Assembly: GCA_002441125.1 (NCBI GenBank)
Contig: DJVI01000003.1
Coordinates: 110,037-174,036, forward strand
DNA from: Caldifarciminota bacterium UBA6260
GTDB lineage: Bacteria; Hydrothermota; 32-111
Length of the DNA stretch: 64,000 bases
Direction: 5' to 3'
Position 1 is the first letter of the stretch. Each line of letters opens with the position of its first letter. This document shows, piece after piece, positions 24,449 to 33,469 of the stretch. The notes beneath the pieces are model-generated. The model did no database searches. It had not been told where the DNA came from and worked only from the letters and a program-made list of their open reading frames with translations. The position numbers and the translations under genes were made by a program.

Positions 24449-25125
24449 GTTCCAAAATTATTCTTGAAATCAAAAATTTAAGTTTTGTTTTAAACGGAAT
24501 AACAATACTTGAAGATATAAGTTTTAGAATAATGGAGAATGAACTTTTATCTATAATAGGTCCAAATGGTGGTGGCAAAACAACACTTTTGAAACTGATA
24601 CTTGGTATATACAAACCAACAAAAGGTTCAATCAATTTTTTGGAAGAAAACTTATCAATAGGTTATCTCCCACAGAAGAAAAGTGAATTTTTTGATTTTC
24701 CGATTTCTATTTACTATTTTATACTTCTTGGAAGGTATAAAAAACCTTTTATCGATTTTAACGATGATGATCATAAAAAAACAAAAGAGGTTATCCAAAG
24801 GTTAGGAATAGAAAACATTTTAAAGAAAAGGTTATCAACCCTCTCTGGTGGAGAGTTTCAAAAAGTTCTTTTGGCAAGATCTATAGTAAGGGACCCTGAA
24901 TTACTGATACTCGATGAACCCACATCTTTTATCGATGTAAAATCGCAAAACGAATTTTACAATCTGTTGTTTGAACTTAATGAAAAAATGTCTATTATAC
25001 TTGTAACCCATGATCTCGGTGCTATTTCAACAAAAATAAAAAGGATAATATGTCTAAACAAAAAAATAACTTTCGATGGCGATATTAACACGAACAGGGA
25101 TTTTGTCATGAACAAACTTTACTGA
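24445..25125 (+). CDS. znuC: Metal ABC transporter ATP-binding protein (ZnuC-like)
   Basis: 226 residues, one ABC domain: Walker A GPNGGGKTT, Q-loop LPQKKSEF, signature LSGGEFQKV, Walker B LLILDEPT and H-loop THD. It energises the adjacent permease. Coupled to the binding protein by ATGA. Confidence 0.92.
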   Translation: MSSKIILEIKNLSFVLNGITILEDISFRIMENELLSIIGPNGGGKTTLLKLILGIYKPTKGSINFLEENLSIGYLPQKKSEFFDFPISIYYFILLGRYKKPFIDFNDDDHKKTKEVIQRLGIENILKKRLSTLSGGEFQKVLLARSIVRDPELLILDEPTSFIDVKSQNEFYNLLFELNEKMSIILVTHDLGAISTKIKRIICLNKKITFDGDINTNRDFVMNKLY

Positions 25126-25166
25126 TATGAAGTAAACATTATAGACCATAAGGAACATAAAAAATT

Positions 25167-25976
25167 ATGATTCTACAATACAAATTTTTGCAGTTATCTA
25201 TATTGGCATTGTTTCTTTATTCGATTTTATCATCAATAATCGGTAGCTTCGTTGTTTTGAGAAAGATGACATACATTTCCGGAGGGATTTCCCATGCAGC
25301 TTTTGGAGGACTTGGACTTGGTGTTTTTTTATCCCTAAATCCGATACTTACTGCCATACCTTTCACCTTATTATTCACATCTTTTCTGTTTTTCATTGGA
25401 AAAAAGTTTAGAATAGAAAACGATTCGATAGTTTCAATAATTTGGAGTTTGGGAATGTCTCTTGGCATTATTTTTCTAAATTTCAAAAAAGGATATACAG
25501 GTTATCTACTTGGCTACCTTTTTGGTAATGTACTATCTATAAACATTTTTGATATTTCTTTACTTTTTATGGTATTAGTTTTAACTCTCTTAATATTTTT
25601 TATTTTTATAAAAGAATTTCTATTCCTTTCTCTTGACTATGAGTACGCTAAGATTGTAGGTATAAACAGTAATCTCTTTGATACCATCTTTTACCTTTTG
25701 ATAACTCTCGGAATAATTGTTATGATAAAAATTTCAGGGGTTATAGTCAACATAATATTTTTGACTATAGCCCCTTTGATAACAAAAGAGATCTTTACAA
25801 ATATTTACAAGATAGTTCTCTTTAATTTTATTTTAAACCTTTTCTTTTCTTTAACAGGTCTTTTCATATCTTACCAGTTTGACCTTCCTACAGGACCTTC
25901 AATCGTTTTAGTTTCAATAACTACTTTTATAATATTCAAAATATACATAAATTTTATGAAAGTTTATGAACGATAA
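25167..25976 (+). CDS. znuB: Metal ABC transporter permease (ZnuB-like, ABC-3 family)
   Basis: 269 residues with about eight hydrophobic helices and the ABC-3 family segment MTYISGGISHAAFGGLGLG near the N-terminus. It follows znuC after 41 bases and AAGGAAC. Its last 23 bases overlap the convergent DUF1015 gene, and no terminator separates the two. Confidence 0.9.
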   Translation: MILQYKFLQLSILALFLYSILSSIIGSFVVLRKMTYISGGISHAAFGGLGLGVFLSLNPILTAIPFTLLFTSFLFFIGKKFRIENDSIVSIIWSLGMSLGIIFLNFKKGYTGYLLGYLFGNVLSINIFDISLLFMVLVLTLLIFFIFIKEFLFLSLDYEYAKIVGINSNLFDTIFYLLITLGIIVMIKISGVIVNIIFLTIAPLITKEIFTNIYKIVLFNFILNLFFSLTGLFISYQFDLPTGPSIVLVSITTFIIFKIYINFMKVYER

Positions 25977-27198
25977 GTCCACTTCTAAGTTTCGGTTCAA
26001 ACCATGTTGATTTTGGAGGCATAACATTTCCTGAATCCGCAACTGTCATCAACTGTTCCATACTTGTTGGATACATAGCAAAAGCTACCATATACTCTTT
26101 TGAATCAACAAGTTTCTGTAACTCTTCGATTCCTCTTATTCCTCCAACAAAATTTATCCTTTTATCAGTTCTCGGTTCCTTTATTCCCAAAATTGGATTC
26201 AAAACATTTTCCTGCAAAATGGAAACATCAAGTGACCTTATAGGATCTGTTCTAAATATTATTTCTTCTTTTGCTTCCAATTTATACCATTTTTTGTCAA
26301 GGTACATTGTGAAGGAATGTATCTTTTCCGGCTTTTGTGAACTTTTTAATTCTATAATATTGAATTTCTTTTTCAAAAGTTCCAAAAATTTTTCTTTTGA
26401 AAGACCATTCAGATCCTTAACTACCCTATTGTAATCCATAATCTGTAATTGATCATCAGGATAAATTACGGAAAGGAAAAAATTGAATTCTTCTTTTCCT
26501 GTATATTTCTTAAAATTCTCCCTCCTCTTTTTGGCAACCCTAACTGCTGCAGCAGATCTGTGGTGCCCATCTGCAACATAGAGGTTTTCAATTTTTGCAA
26601 AAAGTTTTACCAATCTTTCTATAATCTTTTTATCCTTTACAACATAAAGTATATGTCTTACATTCAACTCATCTTTAAAATCGTATTCAGGTTTATTCTT
26701 CTCTATAAAATCTTTAACGATATCATCTATCTCCTTTTCCTTCCTATATGTAAGAAAAACAGGACCTGTATTAGCATCTATTATGTCAACATGCATAGAT
26801 CTTTCTATCTCTTTATCCTCTCTTGTATGTTCATGTTTTTTTATAACATCCTTTATATAGTCATCAACAGATGCACACGCAACTATACCGGTCTGTTCAT
26901 GTTTACCCATTATCTGTTTATATATGTAAAGGTAATCATCCTTATCTTGAAACAAAACTTTATCTTTCAAAAATTTTTCAAAATTCTCTTTTCCTTTAAT
27001 AAAAATCCTTTCATCATGAACATTCCAATCATCGGGACATTCTATCTCTGATTTTTCAATTCTTAAGAAAGAGTATTTTTTATCTTTAACATACTCTCTC
27101 GCTTCTTTCACAGAGACAACATCGTAAGGTGGTGCTGCAACCTCGCTAACCATATCTTTAACCGGTCTTATACCTTTAAAAGGTTTAATCACTGCCAT
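25954..27198 (-). CDS. DUF1015 family protein
   Basis: 414 residues of the conserved COG4198/DUF1015 family. Visible family motifs are VIKPFKGIRP, APPYDVVS, KHEHTREDKE, ADGHHRSAAA and the C-terminal PKSTWFEPKLRSGL. The function is not established; the conserved His/Asp/Arg residues suggest an enzyme. It lies 13 bases behind glyA, which hints at a link to serine, glycine or one-carbon metabolism. The start at 27198 has AAGGAG seven bases upstream; upstream in-frame ATG is rejected. Confidence 0.85.
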   Translation of the reverse strand: MAVIKPFKGIRPVKDMVSEVAAPPYDVVSVKEAREYVKDKKYSFLRIEKSEIECPDDWNVHDERIFIKGKENFEKFLKDKVLFQDKDDYLYIYKQIMGKHEQTGIVACASVDDYIKDVIKKHEHTREDKEIERSMHVDIIDANTGPVFLTYRKEKEIDDIVKDFIEKNKPEYDFKDELNVRHILYVVKDKKIIERLVKLFAKIENLYVADGHHRSAAAVRVAKKRRENFKKYTGKEEFNFFLSVIYPDDQLQIMDYNRVVKDLNGLSKEKFLELLKKKFNIIELKSSQKPEKIHSFTMYLDKKWYKLEAKEEIIFRTDPIRSLDVSILQENVLNPILGIKEPRTDKRINFVGGIRGIEELQKLVDSKEYMVAFAMYPTSMEQLMTVADSGNVMPPKSTWFEPKLRSGLIVHKLS

Positions 27199-27211
27199 AT
27201 ATTTCTCCTTC

Positions 27212-28456
27212 TTACCATGCAAAAAGTTTAAATTGTGAAGTGAACTCTTTCACCTCTTCTCTTATCTTGTTTATTTCTTCCTCATTCTCAACATTTGAAA
27301 GTACTCTATCAATAAATGTTGCTATTTTTTTCATATCATCCTCTTTCATACCTCTTGTTGTCATAGCAGGTGTTCCAACCCTTATACCACTTGTAACGAA
27401 AGGCTTTTCTGGATCGAATGGAATAGTATTTTTATTCACAGTTATTCCAGCTTTATCCAAAGCTTTTTCAGCAACTTTTCCAGTCAATTTTTTGCTCCTA
27501 AGATCAACAAGCATAAGATGTGTATCCGTTCCACCTGAAACCAGTCTGTAACCTTTCTCTTTCAAAGATTCAGCTAACTGTTTTGCATTTTTTAAAACCT
27601 GTTTTTGATATTCAACGAAGGATGGTGATAGAGCCTCTTTGAAAGCTACAGCTTTCGCTGCTATAACATGCATCAAAGGTCCACCTTGAATTCCGGGGAA
27701 AAGAGTCTTATCTATCAAAGCGGCATGTTCCTCTTTACATAAAACCAATCCACCCCTTGGTCCCCTTAAAGTCTTATGTGTAGTTGAAGTTACAACATCA
27801 GCATAGGGAACTGGAGATGGATGTAAACCTGCTGCAACAAGTCCAGCTATATGTGCTATATCTACAACCAGTTTTGCACCAACCTCATCAGCTATCTCTC
27901 TAAATTTGGGGAAATCGAAAAATCTTGGATAGGCACTTGCACCAGTTATTATCATTTTAGGTTTTACCTCTTTGGCAAGTTCTCTCAGTTTAGAGTAATC
28001 TATAACTTCAGTATCTTTCTCAACTCCATAATGGACAGCATTGTATAGAATGCCAGAAAAACTTATCGGGTGTCCATGTGTAAGATGTCCACCATGAGAA
28101 AGATCGAGTCCCATAAAAGTATCCTGTGGCTTCAAAAAAGCAAGATAAGCAACCATGTTCGCCTGTGAACCACAGTGAGGCTGAACATTAGCATGATCAG
28201 CTTTAAAAAGTTGTTTCGCTCTTTCTCTTGCGAGATTCTCGGCTACATCAACGAATTCACATCCACCATAATATCTTTTCCCGGGATAACCTTCAGCATA
28301 CTTGTTAGTCATTACACTTCCCAAAGCTTCAAGAACTGCATCGGAAACGAAGTTTTCAGATGCTATCAGTTCTATCTTTTCATTCTGTCTTCTCTTCTCG
28401 TTCTCTATAGCTTCAAAAATTTCAAGATCAACTCTTTTTAAATTCTCCTTTTCCAT
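27212..28456 (-). CDS. glyA: Serine hydroxymethyltransferase
   Basis: 414-residue PLP enzyme that converts serine and tetrahydrofolate to glycine and methylene-tetrahydrofolate. PLP Lys in TTHKTLRGPRGG; also LIASENFVS, GYPGKRYYGG and VDIAHIAGL. The ATG at 28456 is preferred over the GTG at 28462 because AAGGAG sits at proper distance. Member of the long minus-strand run, directly after mscS. Confidence 0.97.
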   Translation of the reverse strand: MEKENLKRVDLEIFEAIENEKRRQNEKIELIASENFVSDAVLEALGSVMTNKYAEGYPGKRYYGGCEFVDVAENLARERAKQLFKADHANVQPHCGSQANMVAYLAFLKPQDTFMGLDLSHGGHLTHGHPISFSGILYNAVHYGVEKDTEVIDYSKLRELAKEVKPKMIITGASAYPRFFDFPKFREIADEVGAKLVVDIAHIAGLVAAGLHPSPVPYADVVTSTTHKTLRGPRGGLVLCKEEHAALIDKTLFPGIQGGPLMHVIAAKAVAFKEALSPSFVEYQKQVLKNAKQLAESLKEKGYRLVSGGTDTHLMLVDLRSKKLTGKVAEKALDKAGITVNKNTIPFDPEKPFVTSGIRVGTPAMTTRGMKEDDMKKIATFIDRVLSNVENEEEINKIREEVKEFTSQFKLFAW

Positions 28457-28458
28457 AA

Positions 28459-29478
28459 TCACTCCTTATTTTCCAGTTCAACGGTTTGTGTTGGGAAGGC
28501 GAATTTTATTCCTTCCTTATCGAAATTGTATTTAACAAGATAATGAAAATCCTCTTTTATCGCACCAACATCCATATTTTTGTTTACTGCGAAATTAACA
28601 TAAATATTCAAAGAGTACTGATCGAATTTATAGAACCCAACATTTATTGAATTCTTTTCCTTTATCCTTTCATCATCATTCAGAATTTTTGTAACAATAT
28701 CTGCTGCTTTTTTGATATTTTCAACTGGAGTTTTATATTCAAGTTGTAAAACATAGGAGATTTTGACAATATCGTTTTCCATATGGTTTATTATTTTGCT
28801 CTTTGCAACTATACTGTTAGGAAAAACAACTATCTTGTTGTCATACCTTTTCAACTTGGTTGTTCTAAGTCCTATACTGATTATATAACCAATTTCATCA
28901 TTTATCTCAACAAGATCCCCAACATTTAGAACTTTTGAAAAGAAAATAGTCATACCACCTATAAGGTTGGTTAAAAGATCCTGTGCAGCAAGAGCTATTG
29001 CAGCACTACCGATACCAAGACCTGTGATAAGTGATAGAACATTTACACCAAGAATACTCAATATAACAGTTAGAGCTATTAACAGTGAAAAAACTAATAC
29101 TGTTTTTTTCAAAAGTGACTCTATCTGTAGAGAGAGATGAATATGTTGTTTTAAAAGTTCGTCTCTGTAAATCCTTCCAATGAAAAAATTCATAAAAGAG
29201 ACGAAAAGGAAGGTAAAAGTGAAAACATACAAAATTTTGGTAAGATCAAGAAGGATGTTGTAAACCTGAGTGTATTTAGTGAAAAAAATAAGGGAGATAT
29301 GAAAAGATATTGAATAGATTAGTAGTATAAAAAAGAGTGAAAATCTTTTAAACACACTCAATTTTTTTTCTCTGAAAAAAATAAGTAAAAAGAGAGTTAT
29401 TGATGTTGAGATAAGTATGAAAAGTAAAAGCAAAAGGTATGAACTCAATTTGTTATCGAATATAATCTTATCCATCAT
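28459..29478 (-). CDS. Small-conductance mechanosensitive channel (MscS family)
   Basis: 339 residues. Four to five N-terminal membrane segments end with the pore helix GIGSAAIALAAQDLLTNLIGG, followed by the beta domain (FSKVLNVGDLVEI, TTKLKRYDNKIVVFPNS) and a C-terminal alpha/beta domain. It should release solutes on hypo-osmotic shock. ATGATG start with AAGGA, overlapping the aminotransferase stop. Confidence 0.92.
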   Translation of the reverse strand: MMDKIIFDNKLSSYLLLLLFILISTSITLFLLIFFREKKLSVFKRFSLFFILLIYSISFHISLIFFTKYTQVYNILLDLTKILYVFTFTFLFVSFMNFFIGRIYRDELLKQHIHLSLQIESLLKKTVLVFSLLIALTVILSILGVNVLSLITGLGIGSAAIALAAQDLLTNLIGGMTIFFSKVLNVGDLVEINDEIGYIISIGLRTTKLKRYDNKIVVFPNSIVAKSKIINHMENDIVKISYVLQLEYKTPVENIKKAADIVTKILNDDERIKEKNSINVGFYKFDQYSLNIYVNFAVNKNMDVGAIKEDFHYLVKYNFDKEGIKFAFPTQTVELENKE

Positions 29479-30671
29479 CTTTTCCTTTTATTATACTCTT
29501 TTATACCAAGGGATAATATTTTTATAGCATCCTCGAGTTCTGTTGTGTTCAAAACATACGCAATTCTGATCTCATCTTTTCCTTTATCAGATGAAGCGTA
29601 AAATCCATTCGCTGGGGCAACCATAACTGTCTTTCCATCAACTGCAAAATCTGTCAGCATCCATTTTGCGAAATTGTCAGCATCATCTACTGGCAGTTTA
29701 ACAACAACATAGAAAGCACCTTCAGGTTTTCTTGTAAAAACACCTTCAACCTTTTTAAGGTTTTCATAAACAACATCTCTTCTTTTTTGATATTCAGCTA
29801 TCATTTCTTTCATAAAACTCTTCATATGTTTATAACCTTCTATCATTCCTATCTGTTCAATAGTTGGGGGACAGAGTCTTGCTTGTCCAAGTTTTAAAAC
29901 ACCGTTTAAAACATTTTTATTTTTTGATACAAGATATCCTATCCTCGCTCCACAAGCTGAGAACCTTTTCGATATGGAATCGAGCATTATGGAATTTTCT
30001 TCAGAACCTTCTATCTCAAGAATGGATGTATGTTTCTTATTATCAAAAACAAACTCTCTATAAACCTCATCTGAAAGAACAAAGAGTTTGTGTTTTTTGG
30101 CGATCCTAACAACCATCTCCATTTCATCTTTTGTAAATATTGTTCCAGTTGGATTGTTTGGTGTACAAACAAGAATAGCTTTTGTTTTTGGTGTTATCAG
30201 TTTTTCAAACTCTTTTTCATCTGGGAGATGAAAACCTGTTTCAACTTTTGTAAGAATTGGAACAACCTTCAACCCAGCCATAGAAGCGAACCCGTTATAG
30301 TTTGTATAGAAAGGTTCCGGAATAATTATCTCATCTCCATGATCGGCAACAGCCATCATAGCAAAAATTATAGCTTCGGATCCACCAGTTGTAATAAAAA
30401 CTTCGTTAGGATTAACACCATATCCTAAACCATTAAGATAATCTGCGACAGTCTCCCTCGCAACCTTCAATCCCTGAGAAGGTCCATAGGCAAGAACATG
30501 TTCAGAATAATTTTTTATAGCATCATAAATATAGTTTGGCGTAGGGATATCAGGTTGTCCAATATTTAGATGATACACCTTTATTCCTCTACTTTTAGCA
30601 TCATCAGAATATGATAAAAGTTTTCTTATCGGTGATTCCTGCATACTATTTACTCTTTCTGATATCTTCAT
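29475..30671 (-). CDS. aspC: Class I PLP aminotransferase (aspartate aminotransferase-like)
   Basis: 398 residues of the fold-type I family. Substrate/PLP motifs: NIGQPDIPTP, TGGSEAIIFA, CTPNNPTG, SDEVYREF and PLP Lys in SISKRFSACGARIGY. Aspartate is the best guess, but alanine, serine or glyoxylate as substrate is possible, and the neighbours gyaR and glyA would suit a glyoxylate-glycine-serine route. GGAGGA precedes the ATG. Confidence 0.88.
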   Translation of the reverse strand: MKISERVNSMQESPIRKLLSYSDDAKSRGIKVYHLNIGQPDIPTPNYIYDAIKNYSEHVLAYGPSQGLKVARETVADYLNGLGYGVNPNEVFITTGGSEAIIFAMMAVADHGDEIIIPEPFYTNYNGFASMAGLKVVPILTKVETGFHLPDEKEFEKLITPKTKAILVCTPNNPTGTIFTKDEMEMVVRIAKKHKLFVLSDEVYREFVFDNKKHTSILEIEGSEENSIMLDSISKRFSACGARIGYLVSKNKNVLNGVLKLGQARLCPPTIEQIGMIEGYKHMKSFMKEMIAEYQKRRDVVYENLKKVEGVFTRKPEGAFYVVVKLPVDDADNFAKWMLTDFAVDGKTVMVAPANGFYASSDKGKDEIRIAYVLNTTELEDAIKILSLGIKEYNKRKR

Positions 30672-30876
30672 TTAATTCCTCCATTTTTTCTTTTCTTTCT
30701 TTTCCTAACCTTTTTATCTCGTTTAAAACTTCCTCTTTCTTTAAAATATTCTTACTTTCAAGAACATTCACAAGTGCCTCTATAGATAGAGCATTAGTAT
30801 AAAACATCTCTGCCGGAGATAGTTTTATCTTTAAAAGTTTACTATCATCTTTCTTTTTCTTTTTAAATATATTCAT
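30646..30876 (-). CDS. Small conserved-looking hypothetical protein
   Basis: 76 residues, soluble and highly charged, with a Lys tract at the start (FKKKKKDD) and two predicted helices around LSPAEMFYTNALSIEALVN and the EEVLNEIKRLGKERKEKME tail. No family recognised. It overlaps its upstream neighbour by ATGA and aspC by 26 bases, so it is surely co-translated. Confidence 0.65.
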   Translation of the reverse strand: MNIFKKKKKDDSKLLKIKLSPAEMFYTNALSIEALVNVLESKNILKKEEVLNEIKRLGKERKEKMEELNEDIRKSK

Positions 30877-31190
30877 TTTAACCTCACAATTACATACCCT
30901 AAACCTATACCTACAAAATCGTATATCAGATCTTTATAAGAAACTGTACCGTCGGAAAAGTTATCATAAATCTCTTTACCAAATGAAAATAGAATAGGAA
31001 CACTTACAGATAAGGTTAAACTCTGAGTTTCATTTTTATCTTTTATAAAACTTTTAACAAAGAGAGATGTGGATGCTGTTATAGCGAAAGTTGTGAAAAG
31101 ATGATCTATCTTATCTTTTGAAAAGAATGGGTCAGAAAAAATATTCTGAATAAAAAAAATAAGAAAAATCAAAATCAGAAGTTTACGCAT
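30873..31190 (-). CDS. YfiM/DUF2279-like small membrane protein
   Basis: 105 residues with a signal peptide or membrane helix (KLLILIFLIFFIQNIFS), then the family pattern: DKIDHLFTTFAITA, GKEIYDN, SYKDLIYDFVGIGLGY. It probably folds as two to three membrane segments facing the periplasm. Function unknown. Overlaps both neighbours. Confidence 0.68.
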   Translation of the reverse strand: MRKLLILIFLIFFIQNIFSDPFFSKDKIDHLFTTFAITASTSLFVKSFIKDKNETQSLTLSVSVPILFSFGKEIYDNFSDGTVSYKDLIYDFVGIGLGYVIVRLK

Positions 31191-32116
31191 TTTTCAGGTC
31201 TCCTCTTTTCAACAAGAACCTCAACTATTGACCTAACACATATTTTTGCCATTTTTTCTCTTGTTTCTTCTGTTGCACTTCCTATGTGTGGAAGCAAAAC
31301 AACATTTTTCATCTTAAGGAGTTCAGGTTCTACAACAGGTTCATTCTCATAAACATCAAGTCCAACACCTGTTATGAGATTGTTTTTTAAAGCATAAACA
31401 AGATCTTTTTCCTTAATTATCTTTCCTCTCGCTGTATTTATTATGATAACATTTTTTTTCATCTTTTTAAATACCTCAATATCGAACCTATATAAAGTAG
31501 TTTCATTCAAAGGAGCATTTATAGATATGAAATCTGATTCTCTTATCAGACTTTCGAAATCAACCTTTTTTGCTAAAGTTTCATCTTTTACATTTTCATC
31601 GGTAAAGATAATATCCATTCCGAAACCTTTAGCCCTTCTTGCAACTGCCTTTCCAATTCTACCAAATCCGTATATTCCCAATGTTTTTCCAAAAAGATCT
31701 TTTCCAAGAAGAAGATCAGGTTTCCATCCGTTAAACTCCCCTCTTCTTACAAAATCATCACCTTCAACTATTCTCCTTGAAACAGAAAGAAGTAAAGCGA
31801 AAGCAATATCTGCGGTTGCTTCAGTCAGAACATCGGGAGTGTTTGTCACAAAAATATTTTTTTCTCTAGCATAAGAAGTATCTATATTATCGTATCCAAC
31901 AGCGTAGTTTGCAACAATTTTTAGATTCTTTCCTCTTTCTAAAATATTTTTATCTATCCTGTTACTCAAAAGAGAGATTATCCCATCATAATTTTCAACG
32001 ATTTGTAGGATCTGTTCATAGGAAATACCATTCTCATAGATATCGACATCAATTCCATTCTCTTTAAGATATTTTTTTGTATCAAAAGGTAATTTGTAAG
32101 TTTGCAAAACTTTCAT
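31175..32116 (-). CDS. gyaR: D-2-hydroxyacid dehydrogenase (glyoxylate/hydroxypyruvate reductase-like)
   Basis: 313 residues. NAD(P)-binding GIYGFGRIGKAVA, catalytic Arg in INTARGKII, Glu in YENEPV and His in LLPHIGSAT. Glyoxylate or hydroxypyruvate reductase is the closest class; phosphoglycerate dehydrogenase is less likely since there is no ACT domain. The ATG at 32116 overlaps the upstream stop (ATGA); longer in-frame starts are rejected. Confidence 0.87.
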   Translation of the reverse strand: MKVLQTYKLPFDTKKYLKENGIDVDIYENGISYEQILQIVENYDGIISLLSNRIDKNILERGKNLKIVANYAVGYDNIDTSYAREKNIFVTNTPDVLTEATADIAFALLLSVSRRIVEGDDFVRRGEFNGWKPDLLLGKDLFGKTLGIYGFGRIGKAVARRAKGFGMDIIFTDENVKDETLAKKVDFESLIRESDFISINAPLNETTLYRFDIEVFKKMKKNVIIINTARGKIIKEKDLVYALKNNLITGVGLDVYENEPVVEPELLKMKNVVLLPHIGSATEETREKMAKICVRSIVEVLVEKRRPEKCVNF

Positions 32117-32661
32117 AAACCTAAATCTCCAGCTACAGATTTCATAGAATCGAGACATATCTGGATGAAATCTTCCAATTTTAAACCTGTTTCCTCAATC
32201 ATCTTTATCTGTTCTCTGTTAGCACCAGCTGCGAATCTTTTTTCCTTAAACCTTCTTAAAATAAAATCCAAATCAATTTTTTCTATCTTTTTTTCAGGAT
32301 GCATCAAAGCTGCAGCAGCTATAAGTCCTGTAAGAGGATCAACAGAGTATAAAACTTTTTCTATAAGTTTTTTTCTTTCCTTATGACCCGGATGTGCAAG
32401 AATAGCATCAAGAATATCTTCTGTTACATCATATCCTTTTAAAATCTCCAAAGTTATGTAACCATGTTTTTCAGGGTTTTTCGCTGTTTCACTGTAATCT
32501 AAATCATGCAAAAGCCCAGCGAGAGCCCATTCCTCTTCGTCCTCTTTAAAATGTTTTGCGACACCTCTCATACATGCTTCACAAGCAAGCATATGTTTTA
32601 TAAGGTTATTATTATCAATGTTCTTTTTTACAAGTTCATAAGCTTCATCTCTTTTTATCAT
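32113..32661 (-). CDS. HD-domain phosphohydrolase
   Basis: 182 residues of the HD superfamily: His in HMLACEACM, the HD pair in LLHDLDYSE, His in EKHGYITLE and AHPGHKER. A single-domain, HDIG-related hydrolase; probably acts on a nucleotide or similar phosphate ester, substrate unknown. Confidence 0.85.
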   Translation of the reverse strand: MIKRDEAYELVKKNIDNNNLIKHMLACEACMRGVAKHFKEDEEEWALAGLLHDLDYSETAKNPEKHGYITLEILKGYDVTEDILDAILAHPGHKERKKLIEKVLYSVDPLTGLIAAAALMHPEKKIEKIDLDFILRRFKEKRFAAGANREQIKMIEETGLKLEDFIQICLDSMKSVAGDLGL

Positions 32662-32674
32662 TTATACTCCTTTG

Positions 32675-33469
32675 TCATTTCTTATTCGCATTCCTTTTTG
32701 CGATATTTTCATAAAGATTCAAATACTTGAATATAGAATCGGTCAATCCAACTTTATAATAATATTTAACAAGTCTATCATAAGCATCGAAATAAGTTGA
32801 ATCGATGGAAATTACTTTTTTAATGATTTCAAGCCCCTTTTTTTCATTTTTTGTTTTCATATGAAGTTCAGCATAATTCATCAAAAGCTGACAATCTGAT
32901 GAATCGGTTGAAATCCCTTTCTCGTAATAATTTTTTGCGTTTTCAAAATTACCTTGTAAAAACTCAATGTTTCCAAGAAATTTATATGATTCAACATTCT
33001 TTTTCTCTTTTTCAACAGATTTCAATAAAAATGTTTTTGCCTTTTCAAAATCATTTTTTTTAACATATATTTTACCAAAGAGCAGATAGATCTTGTAATT
33101 TTCAGGGGAAAAGTATTCAGCCTTTTTTAAATAGTACTCTGAAGAATCATTTTCTCCTTTTTTATAAAAGGATAGTGAGTAATTATAGTAAAGTGTTCCA
33201 ACAATATTTTCTATTCCTGAAAAATCACCTTTTACATCCTCATATCTTTTAGTGTTTATTATAGCTCTCTTTGTATCATACAATTTTTCATCTGAAAGAT
33301 AGATGATATCGGCAAGAACTTTTTTTTCAGGATGAGTTTTAAAATTTTCTTCTGCTATTTTTAAAGCTTTTTCATATTCACCTTTTTCCATATAATTTTT
33401 ATAGTCGTTATGTGAACAAGAAAGAAAAACTATTAGATACAAAAAAAGGATTTTAAAGAATTTTTTCAT
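32675..33469 (-). CDS. TPR-repeat lipoprotein
   Basis: 264 residues: lipoprotein signal (KKFFKILFLYLIVFLSCS, lipobox LSC) and at least four TPR units (for example YYKKAEYFSPENYKIYLLFGK and AKNYYEKGISTDSSD-like stretches). Likely a membrane-bound scaffold. The ATG at 33469 is chosen for the signal peptide; it lies inside the end of the preceding gene. Confidence 0.78.
   Translation of the reverse strand: MKKFFKILFLYLIVFLSCSHNDYKNYMEKGEYEKALKIAEENFKTHPEKKVLADIIYLSDEKLYDTKRAIINTKRYEDVKGDFSGIENIVGTLYYNYSLSFYKKGENDSSEYYLKKAEYFSPENYKIYLLFGKIYVKKNDFEKAKTFLLKSVEKEKKNVESYKFLGNIEFLQGNFENAKNYYEKGISTDSSDCQLLMNYAELHMKTKNEKKGLEIIKKVISIDSTYFDAYDRLVKYYYKVGLTDSIFKYLNLYENIAKRNANKK

Noticed and set aside
26449..27051. 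200-codon open frame on the plus strand inside the DUF1015 gene
   Set aside because: It is antisense to a well-conserved protein, gives a low-complexity Ile/Phe/Tyr-rich product and has no ribosome-binding site.
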